Assembly: GCA_035650475.1 (NCBI GenBank)
Contig: DASRHP010000008.1
Span: forward strand, 185,859 to 249,858
Length of the DNA: 64,000 bases
Reading direction: 5' to 3'
Source: Candidatus Binataceae bacterium
GTDB taxonomy: Bacteria > Desulfobacterota > Binatia > Binatales > Binataceae
Positions 1 through 7,630 of this stretch are shown in pieces (within the stretch, counting starts at the first letter, position 1; each line of letters opens with the position of its first letter). The notes under the pieces were generated by a model. That model ran no database searches and was not told the DNA's origin. It saw only the letters and a list, made by a program, of their open reading frames with translations. A program made the position numbers and the translations under genes.

Positions 1-26
1 GCGCGGGATCACACGGAGGATTCGAA

Positions 27-476
27 GTGGCACTGGACGCGACCCAGAAGGAAAAGCTCGCCGCGCTGCTCGCCCAGGAGCACGTCGCGGTGCTCGTCAC
101 CCAGGGCGACGAATGGCCGACCGCCAACCTGCAGGCGTTTGCCGAGACGCCCGAGCTCGACATCATCTTCATCATGGCCGCCGACAGCGAGAAGTTTCAG
201 AACCTGCTCAAGCGGCCGAGCGCGACCGTGCTGGTGGACAACCGCGACAAGGGCCAGGTATCGAGCTTCGAGGTCATCCGCGCCTGGCTCCAGGGCGTGG
301 CGAGCGAGGTCGCGCGCGGAGGCTCCGAGTGGGAGTCGCTCAAGGCGACCTTCCTGAAGAAGAACGCGTTCGAGGAGCCGTTCTTCAAGAACGACGGGCT
401 GCGGATGGTGCGGATCCGGCCGCGGCGCGTCTCCTACGCCAACGCGCTGCGCGACCGCTTCAAAGCCGAGGCGTAG
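27..476 (+). CDS. Pyridoxamine 5'-phosphate oxidase-like FMN-binding protein
   Basis: A 149-residue protein with the fold pattern of the PPOX or general-stress FMN-binding split barrel. An N-terminal helix is followed by a strand (VAVLVTQGD), the segment WPTANLQAF, and a strand ending in a ser/lys-containing turn (AADSEKFQNLLKRP) that resembles the flavin phosphate contact of the family. A GTG start at 27 is preceded by a CGGAGGA ribosome binding site at 14-20. Members bind FMN, F420 or heme and are often small redox or detoxification enzymes; the cofactor and substrate here cannot be read from sequence. It stands alone, ending just before the 3' end of a gene on the other strand. Confidence 0.75.
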   Translation: MALDATQKEKLAALLAQEHVAVLVTQGDEWPTANLQAFAETPELDIIFIMAADSEKFQNLLKRPSATVLVDNRDKGQVSSFEVIRAWLQGVASEVARGGSEWESLKATFLKKNAFEEPFFKNDGLRMVRIRPRRVSYANALRDRFKAEA

Positions 477-506
477 GAACTGCGCGGCGCGTGCCGCCGC
501 ATGGAG

Positions 507-944
507 TCAGTGCATTGCGGGCTGGCCGCCCGAGGGCGCGGGCGCCACGTGCGTCTGCGGCAGTGCCGGCATCACGGCCGAGCCCGGCGGCGACGGAAGG
601 TTGGCTTGGGGCGCCGCCGGCGCGGGAATATTGGCCGGAGGCAGTGGCTGAAGCGGCTCGACGGTAGGCCCGGGGTTGTAGATCTCGCTGTACTCGGTGT
701 CGCCGCTCAGCGCCGGGGCAAGCGGGGTCTGCGTCGCCAGATAGTGCAGGGGACGCGTCACACCCCACTCCAGCGCATAGCCTAGCGGGGCGACGAAATA
801 ACTGAAGAACTTCAGCGGCTGGCCGTCCTCGGCGTTGGTATACTCGTTTGGGTTCTGCTTGTCGTTGTAGGGGCCCTGGGCGAAAGCCGACCGCGGCACC
901 GCCAGCGCCAGGACAAGCGCGATGCTGAGCGCGAATCGCCGCAT
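507..944 (-). CDS. Secreted proline-rich protein of unknown function
   Basis: A 145-residue protein with a clear signal peptide: an Arg-rich start, a hydrophobic core SIALVLALAVP, and a likely AFA-Q cleavage near residue 22. The mature part has a short conserved-looking block (KFFSYFVAPLGYALEWGVTRP), then a long Pro/Ala-rich tail without Cys. I do not recognise the family. Deltaproteobacterial genomes often carry short exported proteins of this type, but no function follows. It is divergent from the radical SAM gene, with about 115 bases between the two starts. Confidence 0.6.
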   Translation of the reverse strand: MRRFALSIALVLALAVPRSAFAQGPYNDKQNPNEYTNAEDGQPLKFFSYFVAPLGYALEWGVTRPLHYLATQTPLAPALSGDTEYSEIYNPGPTVEPLQPLPPANIPAPAAPQANLPSPPGSAVMPALPQTHVAPAPSGGQPAMH

Positions 945-1061
945 GCCCTACTTTGAGCCCGCCCTGCGGCATGAGTCAATGCCCGCGCCGGACGGACGGT
1001 GCGCGCAGGTGCGCATATCGTCGTCGGCCATGGTGGCACGGCGCGGCGGGCGGAGCGCGTG

Positions 1062-1904
1062 ATGCGGCGGTACTCGGAGACGCGGGCGACGCGGGCGCTC
1101 ACGCCGACCGGCGGCTTCCTTGGCGGCTTTACGCACTCGCTCAACCCGTACGTCGGATGCGCGTTCGGCGACAACGGCGGATGCCCGTTCTGCTACGTGC
1201 GGGCGCTGCCGGTGGCGCGTGCGGGAGCGGGGCCGTGGGGCGCATGGGTCATCGCCAAGTCTAATCTGCGCGAGCTGCTGGCGCGCGAGCTCGAGGCGCT
1301 TGCAGCGGCGGACAAGCTCGCGCGCACCACGATTTTCATGTCGAGCGCTACCGACCCCTACCAGGGAGTGGAGCGGCGGATGCGGCTGACGCGCGGCGCA
1401 CTCGAGCTGTTCGCGCGCCGTCCGCCGCGCCGCCTGCTGCTCCAGACGCGCAGCCCGATGATCGAGCGCGACCTCGATTTGCTCGTGCGGCTCGGCCCGC
1501 GCATGATCGCGTCGATTACGGTCGAGACCGACGACGAACAGGTGCGCCGCGCGTTTACGCCGACCTCGCCGTCGATCGCGCGGCGGCTGGCTGCGGCGCG
1601 GCGGCTGCGCGCCGCGGGCGTATTCGTGCAACTCGCGGTCGCGCCGATGTTACCTAACGATCCGGAGCGCCTGGCCGAGCTTGCCGATGCCGCCGCCGAC
1701 CGCGTGGTTATCGACACCTATTTCGACGGCGACGGCTCGGGCGGTCAGCGCTCGCGCGCACTGGGAATGGGCGAGCTGTACGAGCGGCTGGGCTACGGCG
1801 GGTGGTTTCGCCCAGGTGCGGAGGGGGCGCTGATGGCTGCGATGCGGGCGCGGCTGGGCAAGAGCCGGGTGCTGTTCAGCCGCGACGGCTTCAGCGCGGT
1901 GTAG
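1062..1904 (+). CDS. Radical SAM protein, SplB / Rv2578c-like family
   Basis: A protein of about 280 residues related to the spore-photolyase-like radical SAM proteins annotated as Rv2578c family. The motif NPYVGC followed by GGCPFCYVRA marks the iron-sulfur site. The three cysteines are spaced C-x7-C-x2-C rather than the usual C-x3-C-x2-C, so the first loop is four residues longer. Further family marks are SSATDPYQGVE, the strand LLLQTRSP and a C-terminal segment starting VVIDTYFDG. The ATG at 1062 gives the usual family N-terminus (MRRYSETRATRAL); an in-frame ATG at 999 would add 21 residues with no family resemblance. The reaction of this family is not established; DNA or nucleotide repair has been suggested for relatives. 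Confidence 0.75.
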   Translation: MRRYSETRATRALTPTGGFLGGFTHSLNPYVGCAFGDNGGCPFCYVRALPVARAGAGPWGAWVIAKSNLRELLARELEALAAADKLARTTIFMSSATDPYQGVERRMRLTRGALELFARRPPRRLLLQTRSPMIERDLDLLVRLGPRMIASITVETDDEQVRRAFTPTSPSIARRLAAARRLRAAGVFVQLAVAPMLPNDPERLAELADAAADRVVIDTYFDGDGSGGQRSRALGMGELYERLGYGGWFRPGAEGALMAAMRARLGKSRVLFSRDGFSAV

Positions 1905-2045
1905 GGCGAAAATCCGCGCGACTTCTGTCTTTCCAAATAAGGATAGGCAAAACTGGCTTAATAATGACAAAATTCATTTCTTGCTCTCGCGCAGCCACAA
2001 GAGTCCAATATTGTTATCGTTTCTTTTCGTGGTCAAAGACGTAGC

Positions 2046-2052
2046 AGGAGGT
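2046..2052 (+). promoter_or_regulatory. Strong ribosome binding site of the secreted protein at 2059
   Basis: An AGGAGG core lies about seven bases before the ATG at 2059. It sits at the end of an AT-rich stretch (about 1910-2058) that contrasts with the GC-rich surroundings. No clear -35/-10 pair with normal spacing was found there, although the AT content makes it the likely promoter region. Confidence 0.5.
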
Positions 2053-2058
2053 TAAAGG

Positions 2059-2556
2059 ATGAAAATTAACAGGCTCTTTTTTTCTATGGCGGCACTTGGA
2101 GCTTTCCTTTTGCTGTCTTTGAGCGCAGCTCGCGCGGACAATCAGAAGTCCGACTTTGCACTGTTCGACCAGGAGGCCCCCACTCCGGACGTGAGCGTGC
2201 AGTGCGGCGCCGCCAAGGCTGCCGGCTCGGCGAGGGCACCCTTTGTTATGTACATCACGATGTCCAACCGTGGCGATATCGGTGGTGCCAATGGTTTCGT
2301 GCACGTCAAATATCGCGATGGCGACTCGGTTGACTACGCGATCCCGGTGAACACTTCGCTCCAGATCACGCTCGCGGGCGGCTCGACGCCCGGCACGGAC
2401 AACGTGATCGAGGTCACGGGCTCGGGTGGAGCGGTGTTGGTGGGGCAGGTGAGCATCATGACTCAGAACGGAGTAAAACCCCCGATATTGCTGGGTGGAA
2501 AGAGCTTTTGCACCACGACGCCCTTCGGCGGCACTCCGCCATTTCCGCTCTTCTAA
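2059..2556 (+). CDS. Secreted protein of unknown function
   Basis: A 165-residue protein with a textbook signal peptide: MKINRLFF, the hydrophobic core MAALGAFLLLSLSA, and a likely ARA-D cleavage at residue 26-27. The mature chain looks rich in beta strands, with Gly/Ser/Thr-rich turns and two cysteines (one near residue 50, one in KSFCTTT near the C-terminus) that could form a disulfide in the periplasm. It ends in an unusual GTPPFPLF tail. I recognise no family. It has its own AT-rich upstream region, a strong ribosome binding site and a perfect terminator immediately after it, so it is probably a monocistronic and well-expressed gene. Confidence 0.65.
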   Translation: MKINRLFFSMAALGAFLLLSLSAARADNQKSDFALFDQEAPTPDVSVQCGAAKAAGSARAPFVMYITMSNRGDIGGANGFVHVKYRDGDSVDYAIPVNTSLQITLAGGSTPGTDNVIEVTGSGGAVLVGQVSIMTQNGVKPPILLGGKSFCTTTPFGGTPPFPLF

Positions 2557-2573
2557 GTCCCTGACCGTAGTGC

Positions 2574-2611
2574 GGCGCGGCCGAACCTATCGGCCGCGCC
2601 GGCTTTTTTTT
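2574..2611 (+). terminator. Rho-independent terminator
   Basis: A perfect 11-bp GC-rich stem (2574-2584 paired with 2590-2600) closes a five-base loop and is followed by GGC and a run of eight T. It lies 18 bases after the stop codon of the secreted protein gene. Its T-run ends at the stop of the convergent DUF983 gene. Confidence 0.9.
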
Positions 2612-3168
2612 CAGGCGCCGGCGCGCGGCGGATGGGTGCCGGTCGCCTCCGCGCGGGCCGGCCGCTCGCCCATCGCGCCCGCGACGTAGAGAAACACCGT
2701 CCACAGGCTGCGCGTCCACGGGAAGCTTAAGAGCAGGCTCGCGATAACGACCGCGCAGAGCAACATCACTTCGGGAATCAAACCGATCTGCGGCGCGAGC
2801 AGCTCGATCGCGGCCCATGCGATAATCGCGACACCGGTCGCGCTGGCGTAGTCGAGCACGAACGGGCCCAGCCACTCGCCCTCGTCAACCCAGAACACCG
2901 CGCCGCACTCCGTGCACTGCGGGTTCATCTTGACGTAGGAACGGAAGACGCGCCCACGGCCGCATCGCGGGCATCGTCGCCCCGCCGCGCGCCGCAAGAG
3001 CGCGGCGCCAGCGACGCGCGGCGCCGCCTGCGCCCCTGCAGCCTCTGTGCGCGCGCCCTCGCCGTCATCACGCGCCATCGCGATCGCCAGCAACACGCCG
3101 AGCCCGGCAAGCATCGCGAGCACAACCAGCGCGGCCGCCATTGCAAATACGACCTGGAGATCATTCAT
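2611..3168 (-). CDS. DUF983 family membrane protein with zinc ribbon
   Basis: A 185-residue protein with an N-terminal membrane segment (VVFAMAAALVVLAMLAGLGV), an Arg/Ala-rich linker, then a four-cysteine zinc ribbon (CPRCGRG, then CTECGAVF) followed by GEWLGPFVLDYA. Two more hydrophobic helices follow (about residues 106-126 and 131-150). This ribbon-then-two-helices order is characteristic of DUF983. The family is common in alpha- and deltaproteobacteria, and its function is unknown. The extra N-terminal helix is unusual compared with the typical family of about 130 residues. It is followed on the same strand side by a convergent terminator. Confidence 0.75.
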   Translation of the reverse strand: MNDLQVVFAMAAALVVLAMLAGLGVLLAIAMARDDGEGARTEAAGAQAAPRVAGAALLRRAAGRRCPRCGRGRVFRSYVKMNPQCTECGAVFWVDEGEWLGPFVLDYASATGVAIIAWAAIELLAPQIGLIPEVMLLCAVVIASLLLSFPWTRSLWTVFLYVAGAMGERPARAEATGTHPPRAGA

Positions 3169-3192
3169 CGCGGTGGGGCTGCCGTGGGCGCC

Positions 3193-3450
3193 TTAGCGTT
3201 GGGGCACTGGGCGGCGAATCAGATGCACGGCGCCGACCAGCACGATCGCCCCCACCAGCGCCATCGCCAGGTACCCGATACCACCGTAGGCGACGATGCC
3301 GAAGGCATCGAAGATGCGGTTGCCGATGACCGCGCCGACGAGACCGAGCAGGATGTCGGCGAGCATTCCGTAGCCCTCGCCGCGCATCAGCTTGCCGGTC
3401 AGCCATCCCGCGATAAGCCCGATGACGAGCGCGCCGATGATGGAGTGCAT
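3193..3450 (-). CDS. GlsB/YeaQ/YmgE family stress-response membrane protein
   Basis: An 85-residue protein with three hydrophobic helices and the family pattern: GALVIGLIAGWLTGKL, then GMLADILLGLVGAVIGN, then a third helix. This is the transglycosylase-associated (YeaQ/GlsB) family of small inner-membrane proteins linked to general stress or alkaline shock. The length matches the family. It lies 24 bases upstream of the start of the DUF983 gene on the same strand, so the two may be cotranscribed. Confidence 0.85.
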   Translation of the reverse strand: MHSIIGALVIGLIAGWLTGKLMRGEGYGMLADILLGLVGAVIGNRIFDAFGIVAYGGIGYLAMALVGAIVLVGAVHLIRRPVPQR

Positions 3451-3509
3451 GTAAACAGTCTATCGCGCCGGCGGCGGCTTTTGCAGCCCGGCGCGCCGTC
3501 GGGGCGGGC

Positions 3510-4190
3510 TCAATCCGCGGCGACGTACGAATCGATCGGCAGGACGATCTGACCGCGCCGGATCGGGACGCAGGCGGGCGGAAAGTCCTGCACCATCTCG
3601 GCGCCCGCCGCCTCCAGCGCTTCGATGAAACGCTCCAGGTAGAGCATCGCGCCGGTGGGCAGATCGTGGAGCACGACCAGGCTCCAGGCCTGCGCGCGAC
3701 ACTCGTCGAGCGCCCGCGCGGCCCATCCAGAGGCGTCCTCCCAATCGTGCGGCACGCAGTTCCACAGCACGCAGGTGAAGCCGCCGGCGCAAAGATAATC
3801 CACGGCACGGCGGTTGAGCAGTCCGCGATGGAGCCGGCCGGCGCCGCCGAAGGGGCGGAAGAGGCGGTCGGGATGGGAGAGCGCGCCGAGCATCACCTGC
3901 GCGCGGCCGATCTCGTCGGCGGCGCCGTCGCGGTCGAGGCGCTCGCCCAGCGGCCTGGAATGGGTGAAGCTGTGGTTGCCGATCCAATGGCCCTCGGCGT
4001 GGGCGCGTTCGGCGAGCGCGCGACGGGCGGGATCGGCGAGTTTTTTGCCGATTACGAAGAAGGTCGCGCGCAAGCGGTGGGCGCCGAGCACGTCGAGGAC
4101 ACGGTCGGTGACCTCGGGCTCGGGGCCGTTGTCGAAGCTAAGCGTGACTTTCACTTCGACGGCCCCCGTCGCGCCCTGAATCGAGGGCAC
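3510..4190 (-). CDS. Polysaccharide deacetylase family protein with altered metal motif
   Basis: A 226-residue NodB-homology protein (carbohydrate esterase 4 fold). Motif 1 reads SFDNGPEP where the family has TFDDGP, so the second Asp (a metal ligand in characterised enzymes) is Asn. Motif 2 is intact in outline (GNHSFTHS, the HxxxH metal site). Later strands include FRPFGGAG (the RPPYG arginine motif) and VVLHDLPTGA, which supplies the HD catalytic region. There is no signal peptide. A GTG codon just before KVTLSFDNGP is an alternative start. Whether it still deacetylates a glycan is uncertain because of the D-to-N change. Confidence 0.75.
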   Translation of the reverse strand: MPSIQGATGAVEVKVTLSFDNGPEPEVTDRVLDVLGAHRLRATFFVIGKKLADPARRALAERAHAEGHWIGNHSFTHSRPLGERLDRDGAADEIGRAQVMLGALSHPDRLFRPFGGAGRLHRGLLNRRAVDYLCAGGFTCVLWNCVPHDWEDASGWAARALDECRAQAWSLVVLHDLPTGAMLYLERFIEALEAAGAEMVQDFPPACVPIRRGQIVLPIDSYVAAD

Positions 4191-4256
4191 CGCGCGACAC
4201 GCACAGGATTGTTGGGGTGAAAGCGGCCGGAGCGCGTGCCGGCTGGCCCGCAGCCG

Positions 4257-4376
4257 CTACTTCTTCTGTTCCATCGGGGCGCCGCAGCATTTGAGCGTGC
4301 CGCCGCCGCCCTTGGTGACGATTACCTGTGATCCGCACTTGCCGCAGATGTAAACCTTGCCAAGCTGGTTAGCCAT
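4257..4376 (-). CDS. Desulforedoxin-like mini iron protein (copy 1)
   Basis: A 39-residue protein (MANQLGKVYICGKCG, then GGGGTLKCCGAPMEQ). The C-x2-C pair, the GGGTLxCCGxxM block and the total length match desulforedoxin and the N-terminal domain of desulfoferrodoxin, where four cysteines bind one iron as a rubredoxin-like centre. In known family members this domain transfers electrons, for example in superoxide reduction. A GGAG ribosome binding site lies about 12 bases upstream. A second copy is at 9260-9403. No superoxide reductase domain is attached or nearby in this window. At 39 codons it would be missed by common length cut-offs. Confidence 0.85.
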   Translation of the reverse strand: MANQLGKVYICGKCGSQVIVTKGGGGTLKCCGAPMEQKK

Positions 4377-4418
4377 CGTTGCTGGTCACTCCGTTTGCTG
4401 AGGTAGCGCCGCGCGGAT

Positions 4419-5135
4419 TCAGGCGCCGCGAAACAGCGGCTTGCGCTTTTCGAGAAAAGCGCGCACGCCCTCGGCGCGGTCGGCTGTGGTTTGTAGCAGG
4501 GCATACAGATCCTCTTCAAGCCTTATGCCCTGATCGAGCGTCAGGTCTGCCCCCCGGCGCACGGCTTCCTTGGCCATGCGCGCGGCGACTGGGCCGCGGC
4601 TTGAGAGCGCGCGCACGACCTCATCCGCAGTCCGCTCAAGCGCGCCCGCCGACGGCGCGAGGTAGGTCACCAGCCCCAGACGCATCGCCTCGCGGCCATC
4701 GACCGTCGCTCCGGTCAGTAGCATCCGCATCGCATGCGCCACGCCGACAAGCCGCGGCAGGCGCTGAGTGCCGCCGAAGCGGGGCAGCCGGCCGCGGGCG
4801 AGCTGGCCCATCGTGAAGCGCGCGCCCGCCGACGCCACCCGCAGGTCCATCGCTAACGCGAGTTCCATCCCTTCGTCGGCGGCAGCGCCGCCGATGATCG
4901 CGAGCGTCGGCTTGGTGAGCACCGCGAGCGATTCTACCACCGCTGGATCGACATCGTCGTCGAAGCCCGCGCAGAAGTCGGCGCGGGTGCCGCGAATCGC
5001 GAGCATCAGCGCGCCGTCGTCGTCCTCCACCTCCTCGGCGAGTTCGACGAGCCGGCGCGCCATCGCGGCGCTCAGCCGGTTGCGCGCGCCCGGACGATCG
5101 AGCGTCGCGCTGACGCATCCGCCCGCGCGCGCCAC
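4419..5135 (-). CDS. Enoyl-CoA hydratase/isomerase family protein (one catalytic Glu replaced)
   Basis: A crotonase-fold protein of about 238 residues. It has the family marks DRPGARNRLS, DFCAGFDDD, GGAAADEGMELALAMDLRVA and GGTQRLPRLVG, and ends in AEGVRAFLEKRKPLFRG. The glutamate equivalent to Glu144 of rat mitochondrial hydratase is present (GMEL); the position equivalent to Glu164 is Gln. Loss of the second Glu argues against ordinary hydratase activity and allows isomerase, thioesterase or another crotonase reaction. I chose the GTG at 5135, which follows a GAGGG site and gives a normal N-terminus; earlier in-frame starts would overlap the synthetase gene by over 100 bases. It is the third gene of a leftward acyl-CoA operon. 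Confidence 0.75.
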   Translation of the reverse strand: MARAGGCVSATLDRPGARNRLSAAMARRLVELAEEVEDDDGALMLAIRGTRADFCAGFDDDVDPAVVESLAVLTKPTLAIIGGAAADEGMELALAMDLRVASAGARFTMGQLARGRLPRFGGTQRLPRLVGVAHAMRMLLTGATVDGREAMRLGLVTYLAPSAGALERTADEVVRALSSRGPVAARMAKEAVRRGADLTLDQGIRLEEDLYALLQTTADRAEGVRAFLEKRKPLFRGA

Positions 5136-5184
5136 CTCGATGCGGCCCTCGCGCGGCGCGGGGCCTAGGCCGCGCGCGCGCGGC

Positions 5185-6738
5185 TTAGGCCTGCTGGCGG
5201 TCGCCCCGGTCACGCAGCTCCTTGCGCAGGATCTTGCCGAGCGGGTTCTTGGGCAGGGCGTCGATGAATTCGATCTCCTCGGGGCGCTTGAAGCTGGCAA
5301 GGCGCGTGCGGCAGAACTCGCTGAGGTCGGCGGCGCTGACGTTTTGCATCGGGCGGCGCACGACGAAGGCCTTGATAGTCTGTCCCCACTCGACCGACGG
5401 CACGCCGATTACCGCCGCTTCTTCGACCGCCGGATGGCTCATCAGGACGGTTTCGACCTCGGCCGGCGCGATATTCTCGCCCCCGCGGATGATCATGTCG
5501 TCCTTGCGGCCGGCGAAGAAGATGTAGCCGTCCTCGTCGATCCAGCCGAGGTCGCCGGTCGCGCGCCATCCTTCGGGCAGCGCGGAGTCGTCGGTGCGGC
5601 CGGCGTAGCCCTTCATGATGCGCGGGGTGCGGATGATGATCTCGCCGACCTGGCCGGCGGGCAGGATCCTGCCGTCGTCGTCGCGCACGCGGACCTCGAC
5701 GTCGGGTAGCGGGCGGCCGATCGAATTGAGCCGCTTGAGCTTGAGCTCAATGGTCTTCGCATCGCCCTCGATCCGATGGTCGTCAGGGCCGAGCACGGTG
5801 AGCGAGGAGGTCGTCTCGGTCTGGCCGTAGGCGTTGACGAAGCCGACATTTTTGGGGAAGGCCTCGATCGCGCGGCGGATAACCTGGATCGGCATCGGTG
5901 CGCCGCCGTAGGCGAGATTGGTGAGACTGGAGAAGTCGGTCCTGGCGAACGAGGGCTCGTTAAGCAACTGGCTCATCATCGTGGGCACGACGAAAGCATG
6001 GGTGACGCGCTCGCGTTCGACCAGTTGCAGCCAGGTCTTGGGCTCGAACTGCGGCATCACGATCATCCGCCGCCCGGTCCACAGATTGGTCATCATCGCG
6101 GTGGTACCGGCGATATGGTAAAAGGGCACGCACACCAGAGCGGTTCCGCGGTCGCTGCCGTCGGCCATCTCGACATTGGCGGTCACGTAGGCGGTGAAGT
6201 CGCGGTATCTGAGCATCACGCCCTTGGGCAGCGAGGTTGTGCCCGAAGTGTACATCAGGACCGAAATATCCTCGTCCTCGATTTCGGCCTCGTCGCCGTC
6301 GGGATCGGCCTTGCCAAGCAGGTCGTCGAGCCGCGTCATGCGGGACCTGCCCTCGCCCAAGGCCACGAGCTTGACGTTCTTGAGCTTGGGCGCGATGCGC
6401 GTGACGAGGTCGAGGTAGCGGTCGCCGACCAGCAGCACCTTGGCGCCCGCGGTGTTGATCATGTACTCCAGCTCGGCGTCCTTGGCGCGGTAGTTGAGCG
6501 GGAGCCATGTGAGGCCCGCCTTGGACGCGCCATAGTAGCCGGCGATATAGCGGTCGGAGTTGGTGTCGAGGGCGGCGATCACGTCGTGATGTTTGAGCTC
6601 GAGGCCTTTGAACACCGAGCTCATCCGACCGATCTGCTCGTTGAGCTGGGCGTAAGTCAACCTGCGGTCGCCGAAGACCACGGCCTCCTGGTCGGGCAGA
6701 AGCGAGGCGGGGATGCTGACGAAATTTACCGTATTCAC
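5185..6738 (-). CDS. AMP-forming acyl-CoA synthetase
   Basis: A 517-residue member of the ANL superfamily that activates a carboxylic acid to its CoA thioester through an acyl-AMP. Visible motifs are the P-loop-like YTSGTTSLPKG (around residue 165), NAYGQTE (the YGxTE adenine motif), GWRATGDLGWIDEDGY (the hinge region) and the C-terminal catalytic lysine in NPLGKILRKEL. The length is normal for class I fatty or aromatic acyl-CoA ligases. Substrate length cannot be told. The start lies only four bases from the end of the upstream enoyl-CoA hydratase gene, so translation is probably coupled. Confidence 0.9.
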   Translation of the reverse strand: MNTVNFVSIPASLLPDQEAVVFGDRRLTYAQLNEQIGRMSSVFKGLELKHHDVIAALDTNSDRYIAGYYGASKAGLTWLPLNYRAKDAELEYMINTAGAKVLLVGDRYLDLVTRIAPKLKNVKLVALGEGRSRMTRLDDLLGKADPDGDEAEIEDEDISVLMYTSGTTSLPKGVMLRYRDFTAYVTANVEMADGSDRGTALVCVPFYHIAGTTAMMTNLWTGRRMIVMPQFEPKTWLQLVERERVTHAFVVPTMMSQLLNEPSFARTDFSSLTNLAYGGAPMPIQVIRRAIEAFPKNVGFVNAYGQTETTSSLTVLGPDDHRIEGDAKTIELKLKRLNSIGRPLPDVEVRVRDDDGRILPAGQVGEIIIRTPRIMKGYAGRTDDSALPEGWRATGDLGWIDEDGYIFFAGRKDDMIIRGGENIAPAEVETVLMSHPAVEEAAVIGVPSVEWGQTIKAFVVRRPMQNVSAADLSEFCRTRLASFKRPEEIEFIDALPKNPLGKILRKELRDRGDRQQA

Positions 6739-6742
6739 GGGG

Positions 6743-7546
6743 CTACGTTACCTCCAAGGCGGCGCCGCGCTGGCGCCCGCCGGGCGAATTCTCCATCGCC
6801 GATAATTTGTCGAGCCTGCGGGCGAGCCGGCGCTCCATCGCCAGCGCCTCGCTGAGCGGCAGCTCCAGACCCTCCCAGAGCGCCAGCTTGGCCATCGCGG
6901 CGCGCTCGCGCGGGATGCGGCTGAAGCGGCGCGCCAGCGCGCCGGCCCGCCGCATCAGCGTCGCCCGGGGTACGACTTCGGCGACCAAACCTATTAATAA
7001 AGCTTCCTTGGCGTCAATCCAACGCCCGGTCAAACACAGGTCGAGCGCCCATCCCAGACGCAGCCGGCGTGGTGCAGTCTGCGTGCCCGCCACGCCCGGG
7101 ATCATCCCGAGGCCGGTCTCCGGCAGGCAGAAACGCGCATCGTCGGCCGCGATCGCGTAGTCGCACAGCAGCACCATCTCCATCCCGCCGCCGACCGCGT
7201 AGCCGTGGACCGCCGCGATCGTGGGGCAGGGCAGCCCCCGCATCCGGCCCCATACGTCGCGCCGGAAGCGCACCCATCGCGCGACTGTGGGCGAGGGCGC
7301 CGAGCCGAACTCGCTTACGTCGCCGCCGGTCGAAAACGCCGGCCCCGCGCCGGTCAGCACCATCGCGCGGATTTCGGGGTCATCGTGGATGGCGCTGAGC
7401 GCGGTGAACAGGTCGTCACGCATCGCCATGTTGTAGGCGTTGAGCTGGCGCGGGCGGTTGAGCGTTATCCAGGCGACCACGCCCCGCTTATCGAAGCGGA
7501 TAGTGCTGAAGCCAGGTGAGGGCGCCAGGATGCGGGTTTCACTCAT
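6743..7546 (-). CDS. Enoyl-CoA hydratase
   Basis: A 267-residue crotonase-fold enzyme. It carries NRPRQLNAYN, the oxyanion-hole stretch AFSTGGDVSEF and VHGYAVGGGMEMVLLCDY. Both catalytic glutamates of the hydratases are retained: one in GGGMEM and one in CLPETGLGMIPG. It would hydrate a trans-2-enoyl-CoA to a 3-hydroxyacyl-CoA in beta-oxidation or a related pathway. It is the first gene of the leftward operon with the acyl-CoA synthetase and a second crotonase-family protein. Among the four hydratase-family proteins in the window it is the only one with both glutamates. Confidence 0.88.
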   Translation of the reverse strand: MSETRILAPSPGFSTIRFDKRGVVAWITLNRPRQLNAYNMAMRDDLFTALSAIHDDPEIRAMVLTGAGPAFSTGGDVSEFGSAPSPTVARWVRFRRDVWGRMRGLPCPTIAAVHGYAVGGGMEMVLLCDYAIAADDARFCLPETGLGMIPGVAGTQTAPRRLRLGWALDLCLTGRWIDAKEALLIGLVAEVVPRATLMRRAGALARRFSRIPRERAAMAKLALWEGLELPLSEALAMERRLARRLDKLSAMENSPGGRQRGAALEVT

Positions 7547-7630
7547 TGGACGAGGCGGCGGCGGCCGGATTTTCCTTCATTTTTTTCATTTCGCGCCCTT
7601 CGGCGGCTTGAAGGAAAAACCCGGGGGCGC

